A DNA stretch of 64,000 bases from CAYPTB01 sp964413535 (GTDB lineage Bacteria > Planctomycetota > UBA1135 > GCA-002686595). The position numbers and the translations under genes are program-made. The notes beneath the pieces were generated by a model. It was not told where the DNA came from. It saw nothing but the letters and a program-made list of their open reading frames with translations, and searched no databases. The DNA lies in assembly GCA_964413535.1 (NCBI GenBank), contig CAYPTB010000010.1:157508-221507 (forward strand), read 5' to 3'. This document shows positions 45,432 through 53,895 of this stretch, one piece after another (within the stretch, counting starts at the first letter, position 1; each line of letters begins with the position of its first letter).

Positions 45432-47507
45432 GTGGGCGAGTCGATCGACGACTACCGCGGCAAACGCGACTTCGCGCGGACGCCGGAGCCGGCGCCTGGC
45501 GACCGCATCGACCGCATCGACCGCGACGGGCCGCCGGTCTTCGTCGTGCACCGCCACGAGGCGCGCAACCTGCACTACGACCTGCGCATCGAGATGGAGG
45601 GCGTCCTGCGCTCGTGGGCCGTGCCGAAGGGTTTCTCCTACGACCCCGCCGACAAGCGCCTCGCGGTGCGCACCGAGGACCACCCGATCGAGTACGAGCA
45701 CTTCTCGGGCATGATCCCGAAGGGCGAGTACGGCGCGGGCGCGATGACGATCTGGGACCGCGGCACGTGGGAGATCGTGAAGGCGACGGACGGAACTGCG
45801 GCCGTCGCGGCGGGCGAGCTCAAGGTCGTGCTGCGCGGTCGCAAGCTGCGCGGCGAGTGGCACCTCGTGAAGACCAAGGGCGGCCCGAACCACTGGCTGC
45901 TCTTCAAGAGCAAGGACCGCTACGCCGGTCCCGCGCGCGACAGCGCGTTCGGCGTGGACCTCGCCAACGCCGTCCTGGCGCCGCTCGCGGACGCGCACGA
46001 GCCCATGCGCGCCGCGCGCTCGACGGCGGCCTTCTCCGACCCCGCGTGGGTGTTCGAGATGGCCTTCGAGGGCATGCGCCTCTTCGCGGAGAAGCGCAAG
46101 AGCGCGGTGCGTTTCCGTGACATCACCGAGCCGCTCCCGGAGCTCGAGCGCGAGCTCGCGCGGCTGCGCGCGGAGAACGCGTTGCTCGACGGCGTGCTGG
46201 TGGTTCTCGACGACGGCCAGCGTCCGTCGCGCGCGCTCCTCGAAGAGCGTCTCGCGGGCGAGAACGACCGCGCCCTGTGCTACTACGCCTTCGACCTCCT
46301 GCACCTGGAGGAGTTCGACCTGCGCGGGCTGCCGCTGCTCGACCGCAAGGCTTGTCTGCGCGCGGTCCTGCCCGAAGGCTCTTCCGTCCTCTTCGTCGAC
46401 CACGTTGCGCGCGAGGGCCTCGAGCTCGCCGCAGCGGTCGCGGCGGCGGGGCTGCACGCGGTGATCGCGAAGCGCGCCGACAGCGCCTACGCCGCCGGAT
46501 CGTCCGAGGACTGGCTCGCAGTTCCTCTGGACGCGCCGGTCGCTGAAAACGCTTGGCGCGCGCCGGTGCGCGACGTGCTCGAGAAGCGCGCCGGCGCGAA
46601 GCGGCGCTCGCGCGTGAAGCTCACGAACCTCGAGAAGGTCTACTGGCCGCGCGAGGGCTACACGAAGGGCGATCTCGTGCTGCACTACGAGCGCGTGGCC
46701 GACGTGCTGCTCCCGTACCTGCACGATCGGCCGCTGCACATGTACCGCTGGCCGGACGGCATCGAGGGCAAGTCCTTCTACCAGCACGACGCGAAGGAGC
46801 ACACGCCCGACTGGGTGGAGCTCGTGGAGGTCGCGAGCGACACGCCGGGCAAGGAGGGCGAGATCACGCGCCTCACGCTCGCGAACGACCGCGACACGCT
46901 GCTCTACCTCGCGAACCTGGGCTCCATCGACCTGCATCCGTGGATGTCGCGCAAGGGGAGCCTCGAGAGCCCCGACTGGGCGATCCTCGACCTCGATCCG
47001 AAGAGCGCGCCCTTCGAGAACGTCGTGCGCATCGCGCGCGAGGTCGGCCGGCTCCTGCGCGGCATCGGCCTGCGCCCGCTGCTCAAGACCTCCGGCGCGT
47101 CGGGCCTGCACGTCTACGTGCCGCTCGTCGCGGGCTACACCTACGACCACTCGCGCATGTTCTGCGAGGGCGTCGCGCGCGTCGTGGCGCGCGACCTGCG
47201 CGACATCGCGACCGTCGAGCGCGCCATCGGCAACCGCGAGGGCAAGGTCTACGTCGACTTCGGCCAGAACCGCATGGGCCAGACCGTCGTGCCGCCCTAC
47301 GTGCCTCGCCCGGTTCCCGGCGCGAGCGTCTCGACGCCGCTCCACTGGGACGAGCTCGATTCCGACCTCTCCCCGCACATGTTCACGATCGCGAACACCG
47401 CCGAGCGCCTCGAGCGCCACGGCGACCTCTTCCGCCCCGCGCTCACCGACCCGCAAGACCTCATGCCGGCGATCGAAGCGCTCCAGTCGCACCTCGGCGG
47501 TACGTGA
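45432..47507 (+). CDS. ligD: LigD: 3'-phosphoesterase, dead ligase domain, primase-polymerase
   Basis: 691 residues, GTG start. The N-terminal 3'-phosphoesterase keeps H42, H48, D50, R52 and H84 (VVHRHEARNLHYDLRIE; TEDHP). Residues about 200-370 align with the ATP-dependent ligase core but have lost its chemistry: motif I KxDGxR is FEMAFEGMR (Lys to Ala211), LDGE is LLDGVLV, EGVVAKR is HAVIAKR, and the motif V region WxKxK is WLAVPL. The C-terminal polymerase (about 395-690) is intact: NLEKVYWP, YRWPDGIEGKSFYQH, ILDLDP (catalytic DxD), KTSGASGLHVYVPL. It repairs ends in Ku-dependent joining but would need another ligase, probably the one at 50.8 kb. Confidence 0.93.
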   Translation: MGESIDDYRGKRDFARTPEPAPGDRIDRIDRDGPPVFVVHRHEARNLHYDLRIEMEGVLRSWAVPKGFSYDPADKRLAVRTEDHPIEYEHFSGMIPKGEYGAGAMTIWDRGTWEIVKATDGTAAVAAGELKVVLRGRKLRGEWHLVKTKGGPNHWLLFKSKDRYAGPARDSAFGVDLANAVLAPLADAHEPMRAARSTAAFSDPAWVFEMAFEGMRLFAEKRKSAVRFRDITEPLPELERELARLRAENALLDGVLVVLDDGQRPSRALLEERLAGENDRALCYYAFDLLHLEEFDLRGLPLLDRKACLRAVLPEGSSVLFVDHVAREGLELAAAVAAAGLHAVIAKRADSAYAAGSSEDWLAVPLDAPVAENAWRAPVRDVLEKRAGAKRRSRVKLTNLEKVYWPREGYTKGDLVLHYERVADVLLPYLHDRPLHMYRWPDGIEGKSFYQHDAKEHTPDWVELVEVASDTPGKEGEITRLTLANDRDTLLYLANLGSIDLHPWMSRKGSLESPDWAILDLDPKSAPFENVVRIAREVGRLLRGIGLRPLLKTSGASGLHVYVPLVAGYTYDHSRMFCEGVARVVARDLRDIATVERAIGNREGKVYVDFGQNRMGQTVVPPYVPRPVPGASVSTPLHWDELDSDLSPHMFTIANTAERLERHGDLFRPALTDPQDLMPAIEALQSHLGGT

Positions 47508-47538
47508 GCGCGCGCCGCGGGCCCCGCGGCACGCTCAC
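47504..47538. terminator. 35-nt palindromic bidirectional terminator between ligD and corA
   Basis: Outer arms GTGAGCG/CGCTCAC and inner arms GCCGCGGG/CCCGCGGC. Both the ligD stop (47505-47507) and the convergent corA stop (47535-47537) lie in the outer arms. Confidence 0.7.
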
Positions 47539-48503
47539 ACGATCCGGCTGCGCTTGAACCACCACCACTGCGCCACGGCGAGCACGGCGAGCGAGACGGT
47601 CACGACCGTGAAGCCGATCGAGGACTCGGTGCCGGGGATGCCCCCGACGTTGATCCCCAACAATCCGGTCAGCAAGCCCAGGGGCAGGAAGATCGCTGCG
47701 ACGACGGAGAGCCGGTACATGGTCTCGTTCATCTGTTCGGCCAATCGGTTCGACAGCTCCTCGTAGGTCACTGCCGCCCGGTCGCGCGCCGAGTCGAGGT
47801 CTTCGATGTAGCGCGTGGTGTGGTCGGCGGCCTCGCGCAGGCGCGCACGCGACCGGTCGTCCAACCAGGACACGCGTTCGGCGTGCAGCCTCCCGATCGT
47901 GTCCCGCTGGGGCGCGACGAAGCGGCGCAGCGCGATCGACTGCCGCCGGAGAGCGGACAGGCGCGTGCGCAGGTCGCGGCTCTGGGCGGTGAGCACGAGC
48001 TCCTCCAGCTCGTCCGCGTTCTCCTCGATGTGCCCGACGACTTCGCCGATCCGGGAGAGCATCCGGGCGACGATCTCGTACAGGAGATCGCCGGAGGAGA
48101 CGGGACCGTTCCCCGTCGCGAGTTGGGTCGCAATCTCCTGCAGGGAAACGACGCGTCGGTGACGGAGCGTGAGCACCCGATCGGCCTCGAGCCAGATCCG
48201 CAGCGAAACCATGTCCTCGGGTTCCGCGCCCGCGTTGAGGTTCGCCCCGCGCAAGACCACGAGCAGCGCGTCGCCGTGCACCAGGCTCCGCGGCCGCGGG
48301 TCTTCGGCCAAGAGCGCCTCGACGAGCACCGAGTCGATCCCGCTGCGCTCATGCAGCCACGCGCTGTTCGCGGAATCCTGGTAGTCGAGGTGCAACCAGT
48401 GCACCTCGCCGGCCGTGCGTGCACCCACTTCTTCCGCCGGTACCTCCCGCGCGCCGCCGCGCCCGTCGAGGAGGATCGAGTGCAACGGGTGGAGGGTGTT
48501 CAT
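47535..48503 (-). CDS. CorA/ZntB family divalent-cation transporter
   Basis: 322 residues. Large cytoplasmic N-domain, a long helix (about 150-250), then two C-terminal transmembrane segments. The pore motif after TM1 reads GLLGINVGGIPGTES: GIN in place of CorA's GMN, and GIPG as in ZntB-type zinc transporters. The C-terminus ends WWWFKRSRIV. A Zn2+ or Mg2+ role is likely. TACCGT ends 7 nt before the ATG; that hexamer lies in the interspersed repeat at 48508-48541. Tail-to-tail with ligD. Confidence 0.88.
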   Translation of the reverse strand: MNTLHPLHSILLDGRGGAREVPAEEVGARTAGEVHWLHLDYQDSANSAWLHERSGIDSVLVEALLAEDPRPRSLVHGDALLVVLRGANLNAGAEPEDMVSLRIWLEADRVLTLRHRRVVSLQEIATQLATGNGPVSSGDLLYEIVARMLSRIGEVVGHIEENADELEELVLTAQSRDLRTRLSALRRQSIALRRFVAPQRDTIGRLHAERVSWLDDRSRARLREAADHTTRYIEDLDSARDRAAVTYEELSNRLAEQMNETMYRLSVVAAIFLPLGLLTGLLGINVGGIPGTESSIGFTVVTVSLAVLAVAQWWWFKRSRIV

Positions 48504-48507
48504 CCGC

Positions 48508-48541
48508 AGTACGGTACCGCGACCAACGACAACGGATTCGC
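48508..48541. repeat. Interspersed repeat, copy in the corA upstream region
   Basis: 34 nt sharing 31 positions with 63918-63951 (both contain CGACAACGGATTCGC). It lies in the 44-bp gap between the nucleotidyltransferase stop and the corA start, and includes the predicted corA -10. No inverted partner arm is present here, unlike the copy at the right edge. Confidence 0.7.
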
Positions 48542-48547
48542 GCCGTG

Positions 48548-49126
48548 CTACCCCGCCTCGTCGCGTGCGCGCTCCAGCAGGTCCGTGATGCCGAGCTCGA
48601 CCGCCCAGCGCCGGAGATACTCGAGGTCGAGGCGATCGCCCTGCACTTTCAACACGCCGAGGACGTCGCGCCACTGCTGGTCCGAGACCTCGTCGCCTTC
48701 TCGATACCAGGCGAGCTTCTGCAGCACGATGCACTCCGGGTCGGTCACCCAGGCTTTCCGCTCGGGATCCACGTCCAGCACGAGCCGTTGCCTGCGTTTC
48801 CACTTCTCCGCGTGCAGTTCCTCGTCCGGAGGCACGAACAGGTCCACCTTGTACATGGACGCGAGGTGGATGACGTTGAAGTGCCTACGCAGCTCGATCG
48901 CCTCTCGAATCATGTCCCGATCGGCATAGAACTCCTTGCCGAGCCCGCCGACGAGAGGTTCCACGTGCTCCGGCCCCAAGTCCGCGACGATGTCCACGTC
49001 CCGTGTGGACCTGGCTTCGCCATGGACCATGCTTGCGAGGGACCCTCCCACGACGTAGCGCACGCCGAGCTCCTCGAGGAGAGCGGTCACCCGGAGCGCG
49101 ACCTCGACCGGACCGAGCTCGGTCAA
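48548..49126 (-). CDS. Nucleotidyltransferase-fold protein (AbiEii/DUF6036-like)
   Basis: 192 residues from a TTG that overlaps the upstream stop as TTGA. Minimal nucleotidyltransferase core: VRYVVGGSLASMVHGEARST followed by RDVDIVADL (GS and DxD motifs). The later part (HLASMYKVDLFVPPDEELHA, ECIVLQKLAWYREGDEVSDQ) matches hypothetical nucleotidyltransferases that act as toxins or modify nucleic acids. Paired with a small 89-residue protein, as in many type IV-like toxin-antitoxin or AbiEi/AbiEii modules; the target is unknown. Confidence 0.75.
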   Translation of the reverse strand: MTELGPVEVALRVTALLEELGVRYVVGGSLASMVHGEARSTRDVDIVADLGPEHVEPLVGGLGKEFYADRDMIREAIELRRHFNVIHLASMYKVDLFVPPDEELHAEKWKRRQRLVLDVDPERKAWVTDPECIVLQKLAWYREGDEVSDQQWRDVLGVLKVQGDRLDLEYLRRWAVELGITDLLERARDEAG

Positions 49127-49392
49127 CGCGGATTCTCGTCCGGCTCGAAGCCGTAGACCTCGCGCACGACCTCGGGTCCGAGTCGCTGGGCTCCCGCGCG
49201 AAGGCGCAACTCGGCTTCGTCCGCGTCGGGGTGCCGCAGTCGGAGGCCGGCCCGCGTCCACGTCTCGGCGGCCTTGCAGGCCGCGCGCACCAGCGCGACC
49301 TTCTCGACCGCGGAGAGCGAACGCAGGTGCTCGATCAGGAGCCTCTCGATTCTGGCGTCCGTATCCCGGGACTGCGTCCGGTAACCACTCAT
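49123..49392 (-). CDS. Small partner protein of the nucleotidyltransferase
   Basis: 89 residues, charged and helical (RIERLLIEHLRSLSAVEKVA). No domain recognised with certainty. The stop overlaps the nucleotidyltransferase start (TTGA), so they are translationally coupled, and it may be the antitoxin or regulatory subunit. The arrangement mirrors the pair at 17.5-18.2 kb. The 222-bp gap between 49393 and 49614 shows no gene. Confidence 0.6.
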   Translation of the reverse strand: MSGYRTQSRDTDARIERLLIEHLRSLSAVEKVALVRAACKAAETWTRAGLRLRHPDADEAELRLRAGAQRLGPEVVREVYGFEPDENPR

Positions 49393-49614
49393 CCGACGAT
49401 CGCGACTCTAGCGACGGATCCTCTTCTCTGCACGACCCGCAGCGCTCCCGCGCTCACGAAGGACCCAATCTCGATCTCGGATCAGGCGGCGGCGCGCGCG
49501 AATGCTGCCCACGCGACATGAAAAGGCTCGAGGGCGAAAACCGCTGAAGTCGAGACTTTGGAGGCCATTCGAGCTACGACGCTCCACTCGGCTCCAGAAC
49601 CGGGGTGAGTAGCG

Positions 49615-50793
49615 TCACTCCAGGCGCGCGAGGCGGTCGTGGACTTCGTCGGCCCAGGGGCTGTTGGGGTCTTCGCGCAGGTAGTCGAGGTAGTGGCGGC
49701 GCGCGAGCGCGACGTCGCCTTGCGCTGCGAGCGTCACGGCCAGGTTGAAGTGCGCGTCGGCGTAGGCGGGCTCGATCGCGAGCGCGCGGCGGTAGGCGCG
49801 CACGGCGTCGTCCTGGCGCTCGAGCTCCGAGAGCACGTTGCCTAGGTTGTTCCAGGCCTCGACGTGCGACGGGTCGGCCTCGGTCGCCTGGGCGTAGGCG
49901 TCGGCGGCTTCGGGCTTCCGGTCGAGGGCGTACAAGGCGTTGCCAAGGTTGAAGCAAGCCTCGGGCGTCGGACCGTCCTCACCGAGCGCGCGGCGGTAGG
50001 CGCGCACGGCTTCCTCGAGGTCGCCCGCTTCCTCGGCCGCGAGCGCGCGCTCGAACCACGCCGACACGGGGGGCGCCGCGCGCAGGAGCGAGATCGGCCG
50101 CGGGCGCTCACCGTCCCCTCCGTCCACGTCGTCGGCCTCGTCGAAGGCGAGGCGCAGTTGTCCGCACGTCTCGACCAGGCGGCCGTCCTCGAGCCGCACG
50201 AGCAGCGTGTCGGTCGTCTCGAGCACCTCGAGGTCGGCGATCGAGGCCGATTCCGGCCCGAACGCGCTCTTGAGCTCCTCCAGGCTCTTGCGGATGCGCG
50301 CGGGGCTCACGCCGTTCCGCTCGAGCTCGCCCAGCGCGCGCGCGACGGCCACCTGCTGGAAGTCGAAGAAGGCGAGGCGATGGACGGTCTTCGCGGGCTC
50401 GACGAGTCCGAGGCGCACCCACGAGCGCACGGCGCCGGCCGAAACGTCGAGGATGCGCGCGAGCTGCGCGGTCGTGTAGAGGCGGTGGATGTCCTCGCGG
50501 CGCCCACCGAGCCCGACGAGCGCCAGGAACTCTTCCTCGGGCACGATGCGGATCGGCGCACCCTGCGTGGCGAGCTCGCGCGCGCGGAGCAGCGTGTGCG
50601 TCGGCCGGCCGTCCAGGCCGAGCGGCGGCCCGCCTTGGCCGACGACGACGAGCGCCGTCGCGCGCGTGGGGGTGGAGACGAAGCGTCCGCCCGCTTCCGC
50701 GATGCGGCGCACCGCTTCGCCGCGCGTCATCGACGCGAGGCGGCCCGTGATGGCGACCTCGAGATCCGTGAGCATCGGATCCGCGCGTGTCAT
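49615..50793 (-). CDS. BRCT-MerR-TPR protein in the end-joining operon
   Basis: 392 residues with three parts. Residues about 10-92 resemble a BRCT domain (LEVAITGRLASMTRGEAVRR, then EAGGRFVSTPTRATALVVVG). Residues about 103-175 form a MerR-type HTH (YTTAQLARILDVSAGAVRSW, then FFDFQQVAVARALGELERNG). Residues about 220-390 are TPRs (ACFNLGNALYALDRKPEAAD, VEAWNNLGNVLSELERQDDA, ADAHFNLAVTLAAQGDVALA). The ATG overlaps the ligase stop as ATGA, placing it in the Ku-ligase transcript. A scaffold or transcription factor for double-strand-break repair is inferred; I know of no characterised protein with this architecture. Confidence 0.8.
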   Translation of the reverse strand: MTRADPMLTDLEVAITGRLASMTRGEAVRRIAEAGGRFVSTPTRATALVVVGQGGPPLGLDGRPTHTLLRARELATQGAPIRIVPEEEFLALVGLGGRREDIHRLYTTAQLARILDVSAGAVRSWVRLGLVEPAKTVHRLAFFDFQQVAVARALGELERNGVSPARIRKSLEELKSAFGPESASIADLEVLETTDTLLVRLEDGRLVETCGQLRLAFDEADDVDGGDGERPRPISLLRAAPPVSAWFERALAAEEAGDLEEAVRAYRRALGEDGPTPEACFNLGNALYALDRKPEAADAYAQATEADPSHVEAWNNLGNVLSELERQDDAVRAYRRALAIEPAYADAHFNLAVTLAAQGDVALARRHYLDYLREDPNSPWADEVHDRLARLE

Positions 50794-51704
50794 GCCTCGT
50801 GGAGCTCGACGAACACCGGAGCTCGGAGCATACCCGTGTCCGTGCGCTCCAGGAAGGCGACGGTGCAGAAGAGCGACGGCTCGACCCACGTGCCGCGGTG
50901 CTCGCCGCAGTCGACGACGGGAGCGGGGACGACGCGCGCGGAGAGGAGCGCGAAGAGCCGCGTGCGCATGACGTCGGAGAGGCCGCTGCCGACGCGGCCC
51001 ACGCAATGGAGCTCGCCGCCTTCGTCCGTGCCGATGATCAGGCTGCGCAGGTCGCGTCCCTCGGACTGGAAGCCCAGGATCACGCACAGGACGTGCTGGC
51101 GCCCCTTGATCTTGATCCACTCGTCGGTGCGGCGTCCGGGGTGGTAGCGGCTCGCGAGGCGTTTGGCGACGACGCCCTCGATGCCGAGGGCGGAGGCTTC
51201 GTCGAAGAAGGCGCGCCCTGCGCCGATCACGCCGTCGGAGAAGACGACGCGCGGATCGGAGAGCGCCAGGACGACGTCGCGCAAGCGCTCGCGGCGCAGG
51301 GCGAGCGGGAGCTCCGTCAGCGGCTCGAAGCCCTGGTACACGAGGTCGAAGACGAAGTAGGTCGCGGGCAGCGCGCGCGCGAGCTCGCGGAAGCGGCGCT
51401 CGCCGCGCGCCTGCTCGCGCGTGAGCATCGAACGGAAGTGGGCTTTGCCGTCGACGAGCACCGCGATCTCGCCGTCGAGGATCGTGCCCGCCTCGAGCTC
51501 GGCGAGGCCCGCGAGCTCGGGATAGCGCTCGACGAGCGGGCGCCGGCGGCGGTTGATCAGCCGATAGCGCCCGCCTTCGCCGTACGCGAGCGCGCGCGTC
51601 CCGTCCCACTTGACCTCGAACAGGAATTCGTCCGAGTCGAAGGGCTCGCCCGACGACGCCAGCATCGGCGGAACGAAGTCGGGGAGCTCGCGCGACGTCC
51701 CCAC
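50790..51704 (-). CDS. Stand-alone ATP-dependent DNA ligase (LigD ligase-domain type)
   Basis: 304 residues, GTG start. Adenylation domain with catalytic K32 in FEVKWDGTRAL, TILDGEIAVL (motif III), GIEGVVAKRLAS (motif IV) and EWIKIKGRQH (motif V), then an OB-fold domain (LHCVGRVGSGLSDVMRTRLF, SLFCTVAFLERT). All residues missing in the ligase-like part of LigD at 45.4 kb are present here, so this is probably the partner that seals the nick. Lies 26 bp after Ku, and its stop overlaps the BRCT-MerR-TPR start. Confidence 0.92.
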   Translation of the reverse strand: MGTSRELPDFVPPMLASSGEPFDSDEFLFEVKWDGTRALAYGEGGRYRLINRRRRPLVERYPELAGLAELEAGTILDGEIAVLVDGKAHFRSMLTREQARGERRFRELARALPATYFVFDLVYQGFEPLTELPLALRRERLRDVVLALSDPRVVFSDGVIGAGRAFFDEASALGIEGVVAKRLASRYHPGRRTDEWIKIKGRQHVLCVILGFQSEGRDLRSLIIGTDEGGELHCVGRVGSGLSDVMRTRLFALLSARVVPAPVVDCGEHRGTWVEPSLFCTVAFLERTDTGMLRAPVFVELHEA

Positions 51705-51730
51705 GCCTCAGACGGTGCGCACAGGGGTCG

Positions 51731-52597
51731 CTAGCCGCTCTTCTTGCGGCGCGCGCCGTCCTGCTTCTTCTCGGCGGCCTGCTTCACCGAGGGCGCCATC
51801 TTGCGGCCCGACGAGGACTGCGCCGCCGCGACGCTGGCCTTGAGCGCTTCCATCAGGTTGATGATCTTCGGCTCCTCGTGGTCGGGGGCTTGGACGATCT
51901 CCTTGCCCTCGACCTTGAGCTCGATCAGCTCGTTGAGCTTCTCGGCGTAGTCGTCCTCGTACTTCGAGTAGTCGAAGTCGGCGAGGGTGGAGGCCTGGAT
52001 CAGGGTGTTCGCGAGCGCGAGCTCCTCCTTCGTCGTCTCCTGCTCGGGGAGCTCCGCGGCGAACTCGTCCACGGACTTGATCGTCTTCTCGACGTTGAGC
52101 ACGGTCATCGCCAGCACGCCGTCGATCGGGCGCACCTCGACGAGCTGCTCGCGGCCGGAGAGCACGACCTTCGCGATCGCCACGACGTTCGCGTCCACCA
52201 TGCCCTTGTGCAGGAGCGCGTAGGCCTTCCCGCCCGCCGCGCCGTCCGGCAGGAAGTAGTAGGTCCGCCCGGCGAAGTAGATCGGATCGATCTCGTCCTG
52301 CGCCACGAAGCCGTCGATGCGCACGGCGTGATCGGGCTCGGGCCGCATGCGGTTGAGCTCGTCGGGCTTGATGACCACGTACTGGTCCTTCGCGTACTCG
52401 TAGCCGCTCACGATCTCGGTCTGCTTGAGCTCGCCGTGCTCCGGGCAGATCTTCTGGTAACGCACGCGGCTGTGGCAGTCCTTGTGGAGCTGGTTCAGCC
52501 GGATCGTCTCGTCGGTGTTGTTCGCGGTGTAGGCCTTCACCGGAACGGTGATGAGGCTGAGCTTGAGGTAGCCCTTCCAACTGGAGCGCGGTGCCAT
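51731..52597 (-). CDS. ku: Bacterial Ku, non-homologous end joining protein
   Basis: 288 residues. Homodimeric ring that binds DNA ends and recruits LigD. Family start SWKGYLKLSLITVPVKAYTA, then KICPEHGEL, VSGYEYAKDQYVVI, FAGRTYYFLPDG and YALLHKGM. The C-terminal region after about residue 245 is Lys/Ser/Ala-rich and likely binds DNA. ATG 52597 gives MAPRSSWKGYL. A TATCCT hexamer lies 24 nt upstream. First gene of the Ku-ligase-BRCT/TPR transcript. Confidence 0.96.
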   Translation of the reverse strand: MAPRSSWKGYLKLSLITVPVKAYTANNTDETIRLNQLHKDCHSRVRYQKICPEHGELKQTEIVSGYEYAKDQYVVIKPDELNRMRPEPDHAVRIDGFVAQDEIDPIYFAGRTYYFLPDGAAGGKAYALLHKGMVDANVVAIAKVVLSGREQLVEVRPIDGVLAMTVLNVEKTIKSVDEFAAELPEQETTKEELALANTLIQASTLADFDYSKYEDDYAEKLNELIELKVEGKEIVQAPDHEEPKIINLMEALKASVAAAQSSSGRKMAPSVKQAAEKKQDGARRKKSG

Positions 52598-52812
52598 GGC
52601 GGTGGGTTCGCGGCGTTTTCGAGGATAGCAGGGGAGCGGCGGGAGTCGCGTGGCGGAGAGAGCGCCGCAAAGGCGAAAGCTCTTCCATCGGACGGCGCCC
52701 CCGATTCCGTGAGGATGCCACCCGGCGGGGCAGGAGTCTTCCCTCCGAACGGGCTCGTGGGCGACGCGGCGCGGTGCAAGGCCGATGCCGCCCGCCCGGG
52801 AGCGCGAGCGGG

Positions 52813-53835
52813 TCAGGAGCTCTCCGACAGCTCCGGACGCGGGGCGTTCGCGCTGCCCGGCGGCGGAGCCAGGGGCGGATCCAGGGGGACGGGATCGGCG
52901 CTGCTGCGGCGTCCCCCGAGCGCGCTCGCGAGCGAGCCCAAGACGACCAGCCCCGCTCCGAGGACGGAGACGAGCGGCAGCGGATCGGGATCGATCCAGC
53001 TCGGGAAGAGCACGCCCGCCGCCGCGGCCGCCGCGATCGTCGCGAGCGGCGTGAGGGCCAGCACGGCGGACACGCGCGAGGCTTCCCAGTGCGCGAGGGC
53101 TTCGGCGAAGGCGCCGTAGGCCACGACCGTGTTCACGGCGGAGAAGGCGAGTACGCCGAGCTCTGCCGCCGTCAGCTCCGCGAGCCGGGACGGCGTCGCC
53201 GCGGGCCAGAAGGCGATGGCGCACACGACGTAGACGCAGGCCATGATCCCCTGCGAGGGGAGCTCTAGCAGGAGTTGCTTCTGCGCGAGACCGTAGACCG
53301 CCCAGCACAGTGCGCCGAGCGCGACCCACGCCCCGCCCGCGTAGTAGCTCGACGGGTCGCCCGGGAGCGCCTCGATGCGGCTCCACGAGAAGAGCGCGAG
53401 GCCGACCAGGACGACGGCGAAGCCCGCCCACTGGAGCGGCGCGTAGCGCTCGCGGAACAGGGCCAGCGCCCCGAGCGCGAAGAGCGGCGGCGCGAGTTGG
53501 ATCACGACCTGCGCCGTCGCGGGCGTCGTGAGCTCGAGCCCGAGCATGTACAGGATGTAGTTGCCGCCGAGCCCCAGCGCCGCCAGGGCGAGGAGCGCGA
53601 AGCCCTGCCGCGCGAGCCGATCGACGCGCGGGAGGCGGCCTCGGGCGCCGAGCAGCAGGAGCACGAGCAGCGCCGAGGCCTGGAAGCGGAACCAGACGAT
53701 GGTCGTGGAGTCGAGCGAGCGCTGCAGGGCCTTGAGCGCGAGCGGCAGGACGCCCCACATCGCCACGGTCGTGCAGGCGAGCGAGAAGCCGAGCCAATGC
53801 CGTCCCGACGAACGATGGAGCACTCGCGGCGGCAT
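52813..53835 (-). CDS. EamA/DMT-family transporter
   Basis: 340 residues with ten predicted membrane segments in two EamA repeats (WLGFSLACTTVAMWGVLPLA to about 145; GGAWVALGALCWAVYGLAQK to about 300). Drug/metabolite superfamily exporters move small metabolites; the substrate is not deducible. A Pro-rich tail of about 35 residues follows. TATCCT ends 7 nt before the ATG. It is divergent from the AP-superfamily gene, with only 60 bp between the starts. Confidence 0.88.
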   Translation of the reverse strand: MPPRVLHRSSGRHWLGFSLACTTVAMWGVLPLALKALQRSLDSTTIVWFRFQASALLVLLLLGARGRLPRVDRLARQGFALLALAALGLGGNYILYMLGLELTTPATAQVVIQLAPPLFALGALALFRERYAPLQWAGFAVVLVGLALFSWSRIEALPGDPSSYYAGGAWVALGALCWAVYGLAQKQLLLELPSQGIMACVYVVCAIAFWPAATPSRLAELTAAELGVLAFSAVNTVVAYGAFAEALAHWEASRVSAVLALTPLATIAAAAAAGVLFPSWIDPDPLPLVSVLGAGLVVLGSLASALGGRRSSADPVPLDPPLAPPPGSANAPRPELSESS

Positions 53836-53895
53836 CGGCCGGAGGATAGCAATCTGCTCGCGGCGATCCGCGTCGCCTGCGCTACGCTCGTCGCG

